A DNA stretch of 64,000 bases from Acidimicrobiia bacterium (GTDB taxonomy: Bacteria; Actinomycetota; Acidimicrobiia; Spongiisociales; ZC4RG35), in contig PKRG01000002.1 in the NCBI GenBank assembly GCA_017577575.1, forward strand, positions 131,355-195,354, in the 5' to 3' direction. The translations under genes were made by a program, and so were the position numbers. This document shows, piece after piece, positions 32,420-40,258 of this stretch. The notes under the pieces were generated by a model. The model saw nothing but the letters and a program-made list of their open reading frames with translations, searched no databases and was not told the origin of the DNA. Numbering within the stretch: position 1 is the first letter of the stretch; every line of letters starts with the position of its first letter.

Positions 32420-33561
32420 TCCCCGAGCTTCTTCGCCGCCACGCCCATCCTCGTGGCGATCTCGATGAGGATGTCGGGGTACGTGGCGAAGTTGAGGCGG
32501 ACGTGGCCCTCCCCGCCGGGACCGAACGGCGCACCGTCGTTGAGGGCGACCCTGGCCTCCGCCAGGAAGTAGTCGGCGGGCTGGTCGAGGCCCAGAGGCG
32601 TGAAGTCGAGCCACGCCAGGTAGGTGCCCTCGAGCTGGGTGAGCCGCACCCCGGGCAGGTTCTCGGCCACGAGGTCGGCGAGGAGCCGGCGGTTGGCGTC
32701 GATGCGCTCCACGGTCTCGTCGAGCCAACCCCGGGCATCGGCGTAGGCGGCGGCGTTGCCCACGAGGCCGAGCGTGGCGACCCCGATCTTGTCCGACGTG
32801 AAGTACGCCGCCCACTTCTCGGCGTCCTCGTCCCGGGTGAGGACGACCTGGGCGCACTTCAACCCCGGGATGTTCCACGCCTTGGAGGCCGACGTGACGG
32901 TGACCACGACATCGGGGTCGATCGTGGCGGCGACCGTGTGACGCAGGTCGGATCGGATCAGGGGGGCGTGGACCTCGTCGGCGATGACGCGTGCGCCTCG
33001 GTCCGCGGCGAGCTGGACCAGATCCTCGACCTCGCCCGGTTCGAACACCCGGGCGGTGGGGTTCCACGGGTTGCACAGGACGATCGAGCCGGCACCGGCA
33101 TCGAACGCGGCGGCGATGCCGTCGAGATCCAGCCGGTAGCGGCCATCGGCGTCGGGCCGGCACCGCACCGCGGCGACCTGTCGGCCGGCCCGCTCGACCA
33201 TGGAGAAGAACGGGTGGTAGACGGGCGTGTGGAGGACGACCGGCGAGCCGGGGCGGGTCAGGTGGACGATGGCGCGGAGAACACCCTCGATGACATTGGG
33301 GGCGGGGAAGACGCGTTCGGGGTCCACGTGCCAGCCCAGGCGGTCGGCCCAAAACGAGACGGCCGCTCGGGCGGTGCGCGCCATCAACTCGGGATGCGGA
33401 TAGGTGACCTCGCCGTCGTCGACGGCGGCGTGGAGGGCGGCGGCGATCTCCGGAGCCAGGCCGAAGTCCATCTCGGCCACCCACGCCGGGAGGACGTCGG
33501 CTCCGTAGAAGTTCCACTTGAGGCCCGGTCGTGGCCTCTGGTCGTTGGCGGTCGGGCTCAC
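32416..33561 (-). CDS. PLP-dependent C-S lyase/aminotransferase, MalY/PatB type
   Basis: A 381-residue fold-type I PLP enzyme. LPAWVAEMDFGLAP is the hallmark of the PatB/MalY cystathionine beta-lyase group. VLHTPVYHPFF, IVLCNPWNPTARVF and VIADEVHAPLIR surround the cofactor, and the Schiff-base lysine is K227 in TSASKAWNIPGLK. It probably cleaves cystathionine or cysteine S-conjugates to pyruvate, ammonia and a thiol. The GTG at 33561 is preferred since family homology begins within 15 residues of it; longer frames enter low-complexity Arg/His sequence. It is followed by DUF488 with a four-base overlap. Confidence 0.88.
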   Translation of the reverse strand: MSPTANDQRPRPGLKWNFYGADVLPAWVAEMDFGLAPEIAAALHAAVDDGEVTYPHPELMARTARAAVSFWADRLGWHVDPERVFPAPNVIEGVLRAIVHLTRPGSPVVLHTPVYHPFFSMVERAGRQVAAVRCRPDADGRYRLDLDGIAAAFDAGAGSIVLCNPWNPTARVFEPGEVEDLVQLAADRGARVIADEVHAPLIRSDLRHTVAATIDPDVVVTVTSASKAWNIPGLKCAQVVLTRDEDAEKWAAYFTSDKIGVATLGLVGNAAAYADARGWLDETVERIDANRRLLADLVAENLPGVRLTQLEGTYLAWLDFTPLGLDQPADYFLAEARVALNDGAPFGPGGEGHVRLNFATYPDILIEIATRMGVAAKKLGE

Positions 33562-33602
33562 CGGACCAAGGCTAGGGCGGTGGCAGGCCACCGCCCCAGC
33601 GA

Positions 33603-33992
33603 TCAGTTCTGACCGGATTCGCCTTCCGTGTCGCCGGGTGTGGTGGGAGGCGGCTGGGTGGGAGTAGCCGGCGGCGGGGTGGTGGAAGCCGTGTCGGCTC
33701 CCGTCTCGGTGGCGCCGGCAGTGGCGGTCTCGGTGGTGGTCTCTTCGGCCGGCTTGGTCTCGGCCGTCTCGGATTCCCACCGCTCCTTGGCCACCTCGAG
33801 GCCCTTCTCGAGGGCCTCACCCAACTCCTTCACCGCCTGCTTCGCAGCTTCCAGGGCGCTCGCCCGGGTCTCGCGGGTGGCATCCCAGGCGGTGCGCACC
33901 GCGTCGGCCGTGCGGTCGAGAGCCTCCTGGGCCTCGCGGATCCACTTCGGCTTGGACTCTTCCGTCGTCTCGCTGCGGCTCTCGTCGGTCAT
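33603..33992 (-). CDS. Alanine/glutamate-rich helical protein with Thr/Pro-rich tail
   Basis: A 129-residue protein that I do not recognise. Residues ~15-75 form a long amphipathic helix with heptad-like spacing (KWIREAQEALDRTADAVRTAW onward), suggestive of a coiled coil or a LEA/apolipoprotein-like helix. Residues ~80-129 are low-complexity Thr, Ala, Pro and Glu. No signal peptide or membrane segment is seen. GGAGGG lies six bases before the ATG at 33992, supporting translation. It diverges from the SDR gene. Proteins of this shape often sit near membranes or bind partners through the helix, but no role is proposed. Confidence 0.6.
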   Translation of the reverse strand: MTDESRSETTEESKPKWIREAQEALDRTADAVRTAWDATRETRASALEAAKQAVKELGEALEKGLEVAKERWESETAETKPAEETTTETATAGATETGADTASTTPPPATPTQPPPTTPGDTEGESGQN

Positions 33993-34113
33993 GGATCCCT
34001 CCAATGTGGCTGACTCCGATTCTTCCCTCGCGGCCGATCCTATGTCGTCCCCTTCGCTACCGCCCGGGCCCTTTTCCCCGATTCGTCCTCGGGAAACGGC
34101 CATAATCCCGCCC

Positions 34114-34875
34114 GTGGACCAGCGCTTCTCCGGGCGGACCGTGCTCGTCACAGGCGCGACGGGCATCGGCGCCTCCACCGCCGAACGGGTCGCATCAGAG
34201 GGCGGCTCGGTGTTCGTCGTGTCCCTGGACCAGGAGCCCATCGACCGGTTGCGCCACTCGTCGGACCGCATCGACGGGATGACCGCCGACCTCACCGACG
34301 AGTCCGCCGCCGAAGCCGCCTTCTCCGCCTGCCTGGAGCGGTTCGGCCGCCTCGACGGGGTGCTGGCGGTGGCCGGGGGAAGCGGCCGCCGATTCGGCGA
34401 CGGCCCCGTCGACCAGGTCCCGCTGTCGGGATGGGAGGCGACGGTGAGGATGAACATGTCGCCGATGTTCCTGACCGTCCGCGAAGCGGTGAGGAACATG
34501 CCGGAAGGCGGCTCCATCGTCGTGGTGACGAGCGTGCTCGGTCTCCAGCCGCAGCGGATGTTCGTGACCCATGCCTACGCCGCCGCCAAGAGTGCTGCGG
34601 TCGGGTTCGTGAAGGCGGTGGCGTCCCGCTACGCCGCCGCCGGGATCCGGGTGAACGCGGTGGCGCCCGGCCTCACCGCCACTCCGATGGCCCGACGGGC
34701 TGCCGGCGACCCCGACACCGTCGCCTATGCCCGCAGCAAGCAACCCCTCGCCGAGGGGATGCTCCCACCGGAGTCCGTCGCCGCCGCCGCCTGCTTCCTG
34801 CTCTCCGACGATGCCCGCCACGTCACTGGCCAGGTCCTCGCCGTGGACGGGGGCGCCTCCGTCGTGGAGGCGTGA
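34114..34875 (+). CDS. Short-chain dehydrogenase of the sugar-catabolic island
   Basis: A 253-residue classical SDR. The cofactor motif is VTGATGIGAST near residue 11, the catalytic pair is Y155 and K159 in HAYAAAKSA, and the C-terminus VTGQVLAVDGGASV is typical of the glucose/3-ketoacyl-reductase-like group. The usual NNAG motif is altered to VAGGSG. It starts with GTG, directly before the conserved FSGRTVLVTG. It ends 46 bases ahead of deoC with a GntR-type palindrome between, so it may oxidise or reduce a sugar or polyol of the same pathway (inference). Confidence 0.85.
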   Translation: MDQRFSGRTVLVTGATGIGASTAERVASEGGSVFVVSLDQEPIDRLRHSSDRIDGMTADLTDESAAEAAFSACLERFGRLDGVLAVAGGSGRRFGDGPVDQVPLSGWEATVRMNMSPMFLTVREAVRNMPEGGSIVVVTSVLGLQPQRMFVTHAYAAAKSAAVGFVKAVASRYAAAGIRVNAVAPGLTATPMARRAAGDPDTVAYARSKQPLAEGMLPPESVAAAACFLLSDDARHVTGQVLAVDGGASVVEA

Positions 34876-34880
34876 ACAAC

Positions 34881-34892
34881 TTGTCTAGACAT
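34881..34892. promoter_or_regulatory. GntR-type operator upstream of deoC
   Basis: TTGTCTAGACAT contains the perfect palindrome TGTCTAGACA (34882-34891), like the GGTCTAGACC core of HutC-family GntR sites. It overlaps a TAGACA -35-like hexamer placed 17 bases from a weak GACACT -10 (34909-34914), whose end is six bases before the deoC ATG. Repression and a leaderless start are both suggested. Confidence 0.65.
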
Positions 34893-34920
34893 TTGTTGGG
34901 GCGAATGCGACACTGACGGG

Positions 34921-35616
34921 ATGCAGAAACTGACCGTCGCCGACGTCACCTACGAGCAGCTCGCCGCCACCATCGACCACTCCCTCCTCCGCCCCGAGCT
35001 CACCCTCGACGAGGTCCGGGCCGGCTGTGAGCTGGCGGCCCGCTACGCCGTCAAGTCGGTGTGCTGCCGCCCGGCCGACGTCTCCCTCTGCGCCCAGGAG
35101 CTGGAAGGCACCGGCGTGGAGGTCGGCACGGTGGTGGGTTTCCCCCACGGCTCGTCCACGACCGCCACCAAGGTCTTCGAAGCCAAGCGGGCGATCGAGG
35201 AGGGGGCCACCGAGCTCGACATGGTCGTAAACATCGGCTGGCTGAAGAGCCACGAGTACGGGGCGGTGGAAGAGGAGATCCGCCAGGTGGTGGAAGCCGC
35301 CTCCGGCCATGCCCTGGTGAAGGTGATCCTGGAGAACGCCTACCTCGACGACGAGGAGAAGCGCCAGGGGTGCCGGGCGGCCGACGCCGCCGGCGCCGAT
35401 TTCGTGAAGACCTCCACCGGTTTCGCTCCGTCGGGGGCGACGATCCCCGACCTGATCCTCATGCGTGAATCGGTGTCGCCGGAGGTCCAGGTCAAAGCCG
35501 CCGGTGGCGTCCGGACCCTCGACGCCCTCCTCGAGGTGATGTCGGTGGGGGTCACCCGCGTCGGCGCCACCCGGACGGCTGAGATCCTCGACGACTACCG
35601 GGCCCGGACCGCCTGA
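34921..35616 (+). CDS. deoC: Deoxyribose-phosphate aldolase
   Basis: The enzyme splits 2-deoxyribose-5-phosphate into glyceraldehyde-3-phosphate and acetaldehyde. The 231 residues form a class I aldolase barrel. The Schiff-base lysine is K163 in DFVKTSTGF; the proton-relay residues are in ELDMVVNIGWLKS and VQVKAAGGVRT. The ATG lies 29 bases after the GntR-type palindrome, and no Shine-Dalgarno precedes it, as expected for a leaderless message. Placement in a sugar island rather than beside nucleoside phosphorylases suggests that a deoxy-sugar phosphate is produced by the neighbouring enzymes. It converges with the ROK gene, overlapping it by 22 bases. Confidence 0.93.
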   Translation: MQKLTVADVTYEQLAATIDHSLLRPELTLDEVRAGCELAARYAVKSVCCRPADVSLCAQELEGTGVEVGTVVGFPHGSSTTATKVFEAKRAIEEGATELDMVVNIGWLKSHEYGAVEEEIRQVVEAASGHALVKVILENAYLDDEEKRQGCRAADAAGADFVKTSTGFAPSGATIPDLILMRESVSPEVQVKAAGGVRTLDALLEVMSVGVTRVGATRTAEILDDYRARTA

Positions 35617-36509
35617 GCGGCGAGCGGCGCCAGCGCCGCCCCCACCGCCCCGGCCTTCGGGCCGAGCTGGGCGGCCACGACCTGGATCTCGTCGGGGGGC
35701 ACGAGGGTGACGCGCTCGCGCAGGTGACGACGGATCGGCTCGAGCACCGCTTCGCCGGCGGCGACGATTCCCCCGCCGATCACGATGCGGTCGGGCCCGA
35801 GGGTGGCGATGGTGTTGGCGAGACCGATCGCCAGCCAGTCGGCCACCGTCTCGATGGCCTCCCGGCTGCGGGCATCGCCGGCGGCGGCGCTGCGATAGAC
35901 CTCTTCGACCGTGTCCTTGCCGGCGAGCGAGGTCAGGACCTCGGCCTTCGTCAGCGCCTCGACGCATCCGCGGTTGCCGCAGCCGCACCGGGGCCCGTCG
36001 GGCTGGACGATCTGGTGGCCGATCTCGCCCGCCTTGCCCCACGCTCCGAGGCGCACCTTCCCCTCGATCACGACTCCCCCGCCGACGCCGGTGCCCAACG
36101 TGAGGCACACCACCGTCTCGCACCCGCGGCCGGCCCCGAGAGTCGCCTCGGCGAGCGAGAAGGCACGGGCGTCGTTGATCAGGGTCACGGGCACCTCGAG
36201 GGCGTCCTCCAGCGGCTGGCGGATCTGCTGGCCTTTCCAGGGCCCGGGCAGGTTGGGGAAGAGCTCGATGGTTCCCCGATCCCGGTCGAATAGCCCGGGT
36301 ACGCCGAGACCCACTGTCTCGACCGGCCCGTGCTCGGCGATGGCGGCCTTGCCGGTTTCGATCAGACGCTCGATGACGACCAGCGGGCCGCCGTCGGCGT
36401 TGGTGGGGGCGCTTCCGGTGCCGACGATCGATGTCTGCTCTCCGGCGACCTCGAGCACCGCCGTCTTGATGGCGGTGCCGCCGAGGTCCAGGCCGAGGTG
36501 GCGGGTCAT
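35595..36509 (-). CDS. ROK-family sugar kinase
   Basis: A 304-residue ROK (repressor, ORF, kinase) family kinase, without the DNA-binding extension of ROK repressors. The ATP phosphate-1 motif is LGLDLGGTAIKTAVL, the catalytic aspartate is in NDARAFSLAEA, and the ROK zinc motif is complete: GHQIVQPDG followed by C-x-CGNRGC-x-E. It probably phosphorylates glucose, N-acetylglucosamine, allose or a related hexose. The ATG overlaps the stop of the GntR gene (ATGA), so kinase and regulator are produced together, and the kinase product may be the regulator's effector. Confidence 0.9.
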   Translation of the reverse strand: MTRHLGLDLGGTAIKTAVLEVAGEQTSIVGTGSAPTNADGGPLVVIERLIETGKAAIAEHGPVETVGLGVPGLFDRDRGTIELFPNLPGPWKGQQIRQPLEDALEVPVTLINDARAFSLAEATLGAGRGCETVVCLTLGTGVGGGVVIEGKVRLGAWGKAGEIGHQIVQPDGPRCGCGNRGCVEALTKAEVLTSLAGKDTVEEVYRSAAAGDARSREAIETVADWLAIGLANTIATLGPDRIVIGGGIVAAGEAVLEPIRRHLRERVTLVPPDEIQVVAAQLGPKAGAVGAALAPLAAQAVRAR

Positions 36510-37231
36510 CTGAGCAGGTCCTCCTCGTCTCGCTCCAGCACTGCTTCGAACGTGTACCGCTCGGCGGCATAGCGGGTCTCCGTGTGCTCCAAGGGACGGC
36601 CGTCCTGATCGGTGATGACCCGCCTTTCGGCCAGGATCACCGCCGGGTCCTTCAGTTCGAGGAGGCGCCGTTCCCGCGAGTCGGCGACCCGGGCCGACAC
36701 CCACGCCTGGGCGCGGGTGGGGATGCGACCCATCCTCTCCATGGCCGCGTGCAGCGACACGGTCGCCAGGTCTTCGTCGAGCACCTCTCGCAGCGACGGA
36801 TGCAGCACGGCGCGTTCGATCGCCATGGGCACGCCCGAGGCGAGACGGAGACGTTCGAGGAGGACCGGCCGCTCCCCGGGAGCCAGGCCGAGAGCGGTGA
36901 CGTCGTCGGGTTCGGGGTCGATCTCTCCGGCGGCGAGCAGACGCGACGAGGCGGTCAGGCCGCGGCGGCGCATGCTCTCGGTGAACGACAGGGGAGACCC
37001 CAGCACCCGGGGCACCGGGCGGGGAGCCACGAACGTGCCCTGGCCCCGGCGACGCACGATCAGGCCTTCGTTGTCGAGGATCTGGAGGGCGGCCCGGGCG
37101 GTCATGCGGGAGACGCCGAACCGTTCGCACAGCTCGGACTCGGAGGGGAGCCGGGTTCCCGGGCTCGCCGAGGCGATCTCGGCGCGCAGGAAGCGGGCGA
37201 TCTCCTCGTAGCGGGCGCCTTCGGCGCTCAA
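36506..37231 (-). CDS. GntR regulator, HutC subfamily (UTRA domain)
   Basis: A 241-residue transcription factor. The N-terminal winged helix has YEEIARFLRAEIASASPGTRLPSE as its first part, then ERFGVSRMTARAALQILDNEGLIVRRRGQGTFV. The C-terminal UTRA ligand domain (DVTALGLAPGERPVLLERLRLA, ERAVLHPSL) binds a small effector, often a sugar phosphate. The start is TTG at 37231, with AGGAG about nine bases before it. An operator-like TTGTATAGACAT overlaps its own TATACA -10 element. Similar palindromes precede deoC and the two oxidoreductase genes near 43.7 kb, making a likely local regulon. Confidence 0.9.
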   Translation of the reverse strand: MSAEGARYEEIARFLRAEIASASPGTRLPSESELCERFGVSRMTARAALQILDNEGLIVRRRGQGTFVAPRPVPRVLGSPLSFTESMRRRGLTASSRLLAAGEIDPEPDDVTALGLAPGERPVLLERLRLASGVPMAIERAVLHPSLREVLDEDLATVSLHAAMERMGRIPTRAQAWVSARVADSRERRLLELKDPAVILAERRVITDQDGRPLEHTETRYAAERYTFEAVLERDEEDLLR

Positions 37232-37254
37232 CGACCGACGCTCCTATGGCGAAG

Positions 37255-37266
37255 TTGTATAGACAT
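37255..37266. promoter_or_regulatory. GntR-type operator between gntR and the SIS gene
   Basis: TTGTATAGACAT differs from the other sites by one base in the centre. On the minus strand it contains the TATACA -10 of the GntR gene; on the plus strand it lies just before TACGTT (37271-37276), a -10-like box ending seven bases before the SIS start codon. Confidence 0.6.
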
Positions 37267-37283
37267 GTAGTACGTTTGCCTCG

Positions 37284-38096
37284 ATGCCAGGCCCTATCAA
37301 ACCACGTTCCTCCCCGGCGGCCGGTCTGTGGCTGGCGGAGGCGAGGCGCCTCCTGGAGCGTTTCGAGGAGACCCAGATGGAGGCGGTGGCCCGGGCCGCC
37401 GACATCGCCGCCGACGCCATCGCCGCCGGCGGCCTCGCCCACCTGTTCGGCACGGGCCATTCCCGCATCCCCCTCGAAGAGATGTTCCCCCGCTACGGGT
37501 CGTTCCCCGGTTTCCACCCGATGGCGGAGCTGTCGATGACCTTCCACACCCAGGTCACCGGCTCCAACGGGCAGCGGCAGGCGATGTTCATCGAACGGGT
37601 GGAGGGCCTGGCGGAACAGATCCTGGCGAACTTCGACCTGGCGCCGCCCGACTGCATGTTCGTGTTCTCGGCGTCCGGGCGCAGCGCCGTGCCGATAGAG
37701 ATGGCGATGGGTGCCCGCCGCCGCCGGCTGCCGGTGGTGGCGGTCGTTTCGCTCGCCCAGTGCCAGGCCGCGCCGTCGTCGCACTCGTCCGGCACTCGCC
37801 TTCCGGACCACGCCGACGTGGTGATCGACCTGGGCACTCCCCCCGCCGACGCCCTGGTGACCCTCGACGGGCTCGACACCCCGGTCGGCCCCGGGTCCTC
37901 GCTGATGTATGCGACGGTGGTCAACGAGATCAAGGTGCAGACGGCCGAGCGGTTGCTGGAGCGGGGGGCGATGCCACCGGTGATCACGTCCTCGGCGGTG
38001 GTGGGCGAGGAGCGGTCGCGGGCGCTGTTCGAGGCGGCGTACGCCGATCACGCCCGCCGTTACGCGTCCCGGCTCCGGGCGGCGAGAGATGTGTGA
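37284..38096 (+). CDS. SIS-domain sugar isomerase-like protein
   Basis: A 270-residue protein with one SIS (sugar isomerase) domain, similar to the UPF0309 group. LAHLFGTGHSRIPLEEMFPRYG is the sugar-phosphate loop, followed by FVFSASGRSAVPIEMA with the SxS(A)GR pattern, and LMYATVVNEIKVQTAERLLERG with the helix typical of the group. These proteins bind or isomerise phosphosugars. It is transcribed away from GntR-ROK across a shared operator and begins the rightward run of catabolic genes. It may process the sugar phosphate made by the ROK kinase (inference). Confidence 0.85.
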   Translation: MPGPIKPRSSPAAGLWLAEARRLLERFEETQMEAVARAADIAADAIAAGGLAHLFGTGHSRIPLEEMFPRYGSFPGFHPMAELSMTFHTQVTGSNGQRQAMFIERVEGLAEQILANFDLAPPDCMFVFSASGRSAVPIEMAMGARRRRLPVVAVVSLAQCQAAPSSHSSGTRLPDHADVVIDLGTPPADALVTLDGLDTPVGPGSSLMYATVVNEIKVQTAERLLERGAMPPVITSSAVVGEERSRALFEAAYADHARRYASRLRAARDV

Positions 38097-38171
38097 CAGC
38101 CCGGCTCCGGAGAGAGGCGGCGTGGCATCATGGCGCCGCCTTCAGGTGAGGCGAGACAGAGGAGCGTGTGA

Positions 38172-39329
38172 ATGGCACTGAGCGACATCAACGCCGCGGT
38201 GGTGGGCACCGGCTTCATCGGTGTGGCGCACGTCGAGGCGCTCCGCCGGCTCGGAGTCAACGTGGTGGGCGTGTTGGGGTCGAGCCCCGAGCGGGCCCGG
38301 CAGAAGGCCGCAGCCGCCAACCTGCCCGACGTGTACGAGGACCTCGACTCCCTGCTGGCCGACGACCGAGTGGACGTCGTGCACATCGCCAGCCCCAACC
38401 ACGTCCATTTCCCGCAGGCGATGGCTGCGCTGGATGCCGGAAAGCACGTGGTGTGCGAGAAGCCGCTGGGACTCGATTCGAACGAGACCTCCCAGCTGGT
38501 GGCGAAGGCGAACGAGACCGGCCTGGTCAACGCGGTGTGCTTCAACATCCGCTTCTACCCGCTGGTGCACCAGATGATGGCGATGGTCGCCGCTGGCGAC
38601 ATCGGCGTCCCCCGCCTGATCCACGGCTCCTATCTGCAGGACTGGCTCTTGTTGGAGACGGACTGGAACTGGCGGCTCGAGGCCGACAAGGCGGGCCGGC
38701 TGCGGGCCGTCGCCGACATCGGCTCGCATTGGCTCGACCTGGCTCGCTTCGTGTCGGGAAAGAAGGTCGTCGAGGTGATGGCGGAGCTGCACACGTTCGT
38801 GACCACCCGCCGCCACCCGGAAGGATCGGTGGAGACGTTCGCCTCGGTCTCCGAGGACGTGCCGCTGGTCGAAGAGGAGATGGTCTCCGACGACGCCGCT
38901 TCGATCATGCTCCGTTTCGAGGACGGCGCCCGGGGCCTGCTGACGGTCTCGCAGGTTTCGGCCGGCCACAAGAACCGGCTCACCCTGGAGGTGGATGGCT
39001 CGGAGTCGGCGCTCATGTGGGTGTCGGAGGACCCCGACCGGCTGTGGATCGGCCACCGGGGCCGCCCCAACGAGGTGATGGCCCGGGACCCCGGTGCGAT
39101 GGCGGAGCCGGCGGCGCGGATCGCCGCCTACCCGGGAGGCCACGTCGAGGGGTACCCGGACACGTTCCGGGCCCTCTTCTCCCGGGTGTACGCCGACGTG
39201 GAAGCCGGGAAGCCCTCGCCGGAGCCGGACTACCCGACGTTCGCCGATGGCCACGACGCCGTCTGCGTCACCGAGGCGGTGGCGGAGAGCTCGGCGTCGG
39301 GAGCCTGGACCCCTGTACGACGCGACTGA
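38172..39329 (+). CDS. Gfo/Idh/MocA-family dehydrogenase
   Basis: A 385-residue NAD(P)-dependent sugar dehydrogenase. The Rossmann motif is AVVGTGFIGVAH, the family catalytic-lysine motif is CEKPLG (E-K-P intact), and the C-terminal beta-sheet domain begins near NAVCFNIRFYPL. DIGSHWLDLARF supplies the usual active-site histidine after the second glycine. Enzymes of this family oxidise myo-inositol, glucose, or C3 of glycosides. GAGGAG is located eight to nine bases before the ATG at 38172. It is 15 bases ahead of the TIM-barrel isomerase gene, so they form an operon. Confidence 0.9.
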   Translation: MALSDINAAVVGTGFIGVAHVEALRRLGVNVVGVLGSSPERARQKAAAANLPDVYEDLDSLLADDRVDVVHIASPNHVHFPQAMAALDAGKHVVCEKPLGLDSNETSQLVAKANETGLVNAVCFNIRFYPLVHQMMAMVAAGDIGVPRLIHGSYLQDWLLLETDWNWRLEADKAGRLRAVADIGSHWLDLARFVSGKKVVEVMAELHTFVTTRRHPEGSVETFASVSEDVPLVEEEMVSDDAASIMLRFEDGARGLLTVSQVSAGHKNRLTLEVDGSESALMWVSEDPDRLWIGHRGRPNEVMARDPGAMAEPAARIAAYPGGHVEGYPDTFRALFSRVYADVEAGKPSPEPDYPTFADGHDAVCVTEAVAESSASGAWTPVRRD

Positions 39330-39343
39330 AGGAGGAGGAAGAG

Positions 39344-40258
39344 ATGAAGCTCGGTTTCCTGACCGCCCCGCTCCCGGAGCTGACCATCGACGAGATCGCC
39401 GATTGGGCGGCCGCCAACGGGTTCGAGTCCCTCGAGATCGCCGCCTGGCCGGCCCAGTCGGGTGACACCCGCCGCTACGCCGGCACCAGCCACATCGACG
39501 TCGACGGCCTGACCAAGGACCAGGCCGAAGAGTACGTCGGGCGGATCACCGAGAAGGGCCTCGAGATATCGGGGCTCGGCTACTACCCCAACCTGCTGCA
39601 TCCGGACGCCGACCATCGCGCCCAGGTGAAAGAGCACCTGATGAAGGTGATCACCGCCGCCTCCCTGATGGGGGTGCCGGTGGTGAACACTTTCATCGGC
39701 GCCAACCGGGAGAACACCCAGGAGGAGAACTGGGAGCAGGCGAAGGTGATCTGGAAGGACATCGTCGCCCACGCCCGCGACTCGGGGGTGAAGATCGCCA
39801 TCGAGAACTGCCCGATGATCTTCTCCCGGGACGAGTGGCCGTCGGGTCACAACCTCGCCTACAACCCGGCGATGTGGCGGACGATGTTCGAGGAGTTCGG
39901 CGAGACCGTCGGCCTGTGCTTCGACCCGTCGCATCTCGTCTGGCTGATGATCGACATCGAACGGGCCGTCACCGAGTTCGGGTCCCGCATCTACCACGTC
40001 CAGGCCAAGGACGTGATGATCGACTGGGACGGCCTCTACGAGTACGGGGTGATGTCGCTCGGCATGGGGTGGCAGATCCCCCGTCTCCCCGGCCTCGGCG
40101 ACGTCGAGTGGGACGTGTTCTTCCGGGCGTTGTGGCGGACCGGGTACGACGGCCACATCATCATCGAGCACGAGGACCGCGACTTCGAAGGCACCGAAGA
40201 GCTCGTGAAGCGCGGGTTCCTGCTCGCCCGTAACGTCCTGCGCCCCTACATCGTGTGA
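39344..40258 (+). CDS. Sugar phosphate isomerase/epimerase (TIM barrel, AP endonuclease 2 family)
   Basis: A 304-residue xylose-isomerase-like TIM barrel. KLGFLTAPLPELTIDEIADWA opens the barrel; metal-binding acidic and histidine residues are visible in VKIAIENCP, LCFDPSHLVW, RIYHVQAKD and HIIIEHEDRD. Related enzymes are 3-keto-sugar dehydratases, epimerases and C-glycoside deglycosidase subunits. GGAGGAGGAA precedes the ATG at 39344. The stop overlaps the GTG of the next gene (GTGA), so the enzyme is coupled with the FAD oxidoreductase. Confidence 0.9.
   Translation: MKLGFLTAPLPELTIDEIADWAAANGFESLEIAAWPAQSGDTRRYAGTSHIDVDGLTKDQAEEYVGRITEKGLEISGLGYYPNLLHPDADHRAQVKEHLMKVITAASLMGVPVVNTFIGANRENTQEENWEQAKVIWKDIVAHARDSGVKIAIENCPMIFSRDEWPSGHNLAYNPAMWRTMFEEFGETVGLCFDPSHLVWLMIDIERAVTEFGSRIYHVQAKDVMIDWDGLYEYGVMSLGMGWQIPRLPGLGDVEWDVFFRALWRTGYDGHIIIEHEDRDFEGTEELVKRGFLLARNVLRPYIV

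Noticed and set aside
39415..39440. GGTTCGAGTCC, which resembles the T-loop of a tRNA
   Set aside because: It lies inside the sugar isomerase gene in frame (NGFESLEIA) and no acceptor stem or anticodon arm can be folded around it.
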